A stretch of DNA of 64,000 nt from Panonychus citri. Taxonomy: Eukaryota > Arthropoda > Arachnida > Trombidiformes > Tetranychidae. This document shows, one piece after another, positions 63,443 to 64,000 of the stretch (the stretch's first letter is position 1; every line of letters begins with the position of its first letter). The DNA lies in NCBI RefSeq assembly GCF_014898815.1, contig NW_026515433.1, positions 84,501-148,500 of the forward strand, in the 5' to 3' direction. Position numbers and translations under genes: made by a program. The notes under the pieces were generated by a model, which made no database searches, had not been told where the DNA came from, and saw only the letters and a program-made list of their open reading frames with translations.

Positions 63443-64000
63443 GTAGAAGTTATTTTATCCGACTCACAAATTATCCTTCGCTTATCATTCAAAACTCTTT
63501 GATACCGAAAAAAGATATTCGATGCTTATAATAGATAAATAGGAAGTTCTTCTTTTTGCTTACAATTATTATTATTACTATTCCATCATTGAAGAAGAAA
63601 ATTGCTCGTAAGAAAGTGAACTTCCACATATAGGCTGCAATTGGAACATTTTTTCTTCCTTCTCTCTCTCTCTCTCTCTCTCTCTTCTCTTTCTTATTCT
63701 TTTTTTCATCTAAGACATCGAAATGAATCTATATAACCCATCAGTCAAGGCGGATACTTTTTTCTCCATTCTCATAGGATTCCAATGGAATCCATGAAGA
63801 TAAACTTATTCTCCCTTTAGATTGTTTCTGTTGATACATGTTTATCATTCCAGTTTCAATTTAAACTTTTATCATCGCCATCAAATCCTGTCAATAGAGT
63901 TCAATGTTATTGTTTACAACTGACAAATACAGTTAAGCAACACAGTTTTCTAATCAGCATGTAAAGGAAAAATAGAAACTTTTGTGAATAGATTCATCTC
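63443..64000 (+). other. Start of next zinc-finger gene intron
   Basis: After the donor at 63443 the sequence is AT-rich with a (TC)12 run at 63661-63684. No acceptor joining the first finger in frame is evident before the window ends. Confidence 0.5.

Overview
This is an AT-rich stretch of animal nuclear genome. The genes have spliced exons with GT-AG introns, 'AATAAA' poly(A) signals and long (CT)n/(ATC)n microsatellites. A degenerin/ENaC channel of pickpocket type, an aquaglyceroporin, and compact genes mixed with a few large-intron ones suggest an arthropod, perhaps a mite-like chelicerate; that placement is inference. I see no mobile element with coding capacity, no tRNA or rRNA gene and no bacterial-type feature.

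Layout: the last two exons of an aquaglyceroporin (+, 2164-3092); a ~2.3 kb imperfect palindrome with a broken RpL19 copy (-) and an intact RpL19 (+) transcribed outwards (3473-5732); a single-exon secreted N/S/H-rich orphan (6470-7705); a nine-exon DEG/ENaC channel (9864-16542); a second palindrome with two outward-transcribed copies of a small secreted-protein gene driven by facing TATA boxes (16842-19572); TRNT1 CCA-adding enzyme (-, 19610-20932); a three-exon acidic protein resembling HCFC1R1 (+, 21543-22637); VPS33A (-, 22973-24987); an 18-exon, 22-kb USP48 deubiquitinase (+, 26040-48212); and the 5' part of a C2H2 zinc-finger factor, probably rotund/squeeze/LIN-29-like, with two possible first coding exons (+, 49428-63442 and beyond).

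The genes are mostly unrelated housekeeping or membrane genes and do not form one pathway. The most striking features are structural. Two head-to-head palindromes of similar build (arms ~1-1.3 kb, spacer ~100-160 bp, one short gene per arm) lie within 15 kb. In each, the left copy is broken almost only by 1-2 base deletions in short runs. In the second, near-identity stops abruptly inside the coding sequence. The same kind of single-base loss interrupts conserved frames in the ENaC gene (twice) and in USP48 (once). Consensus error, possibly combined with real inverted duplication and gene conversion, must therefore be considered before calling any copy a pseudogene. The large introns of USP48 and the zinc-finger gene are packed with pyrimidine-rich repeats on the coding strand, perfect short hairpins and a diverged duplicated segment.
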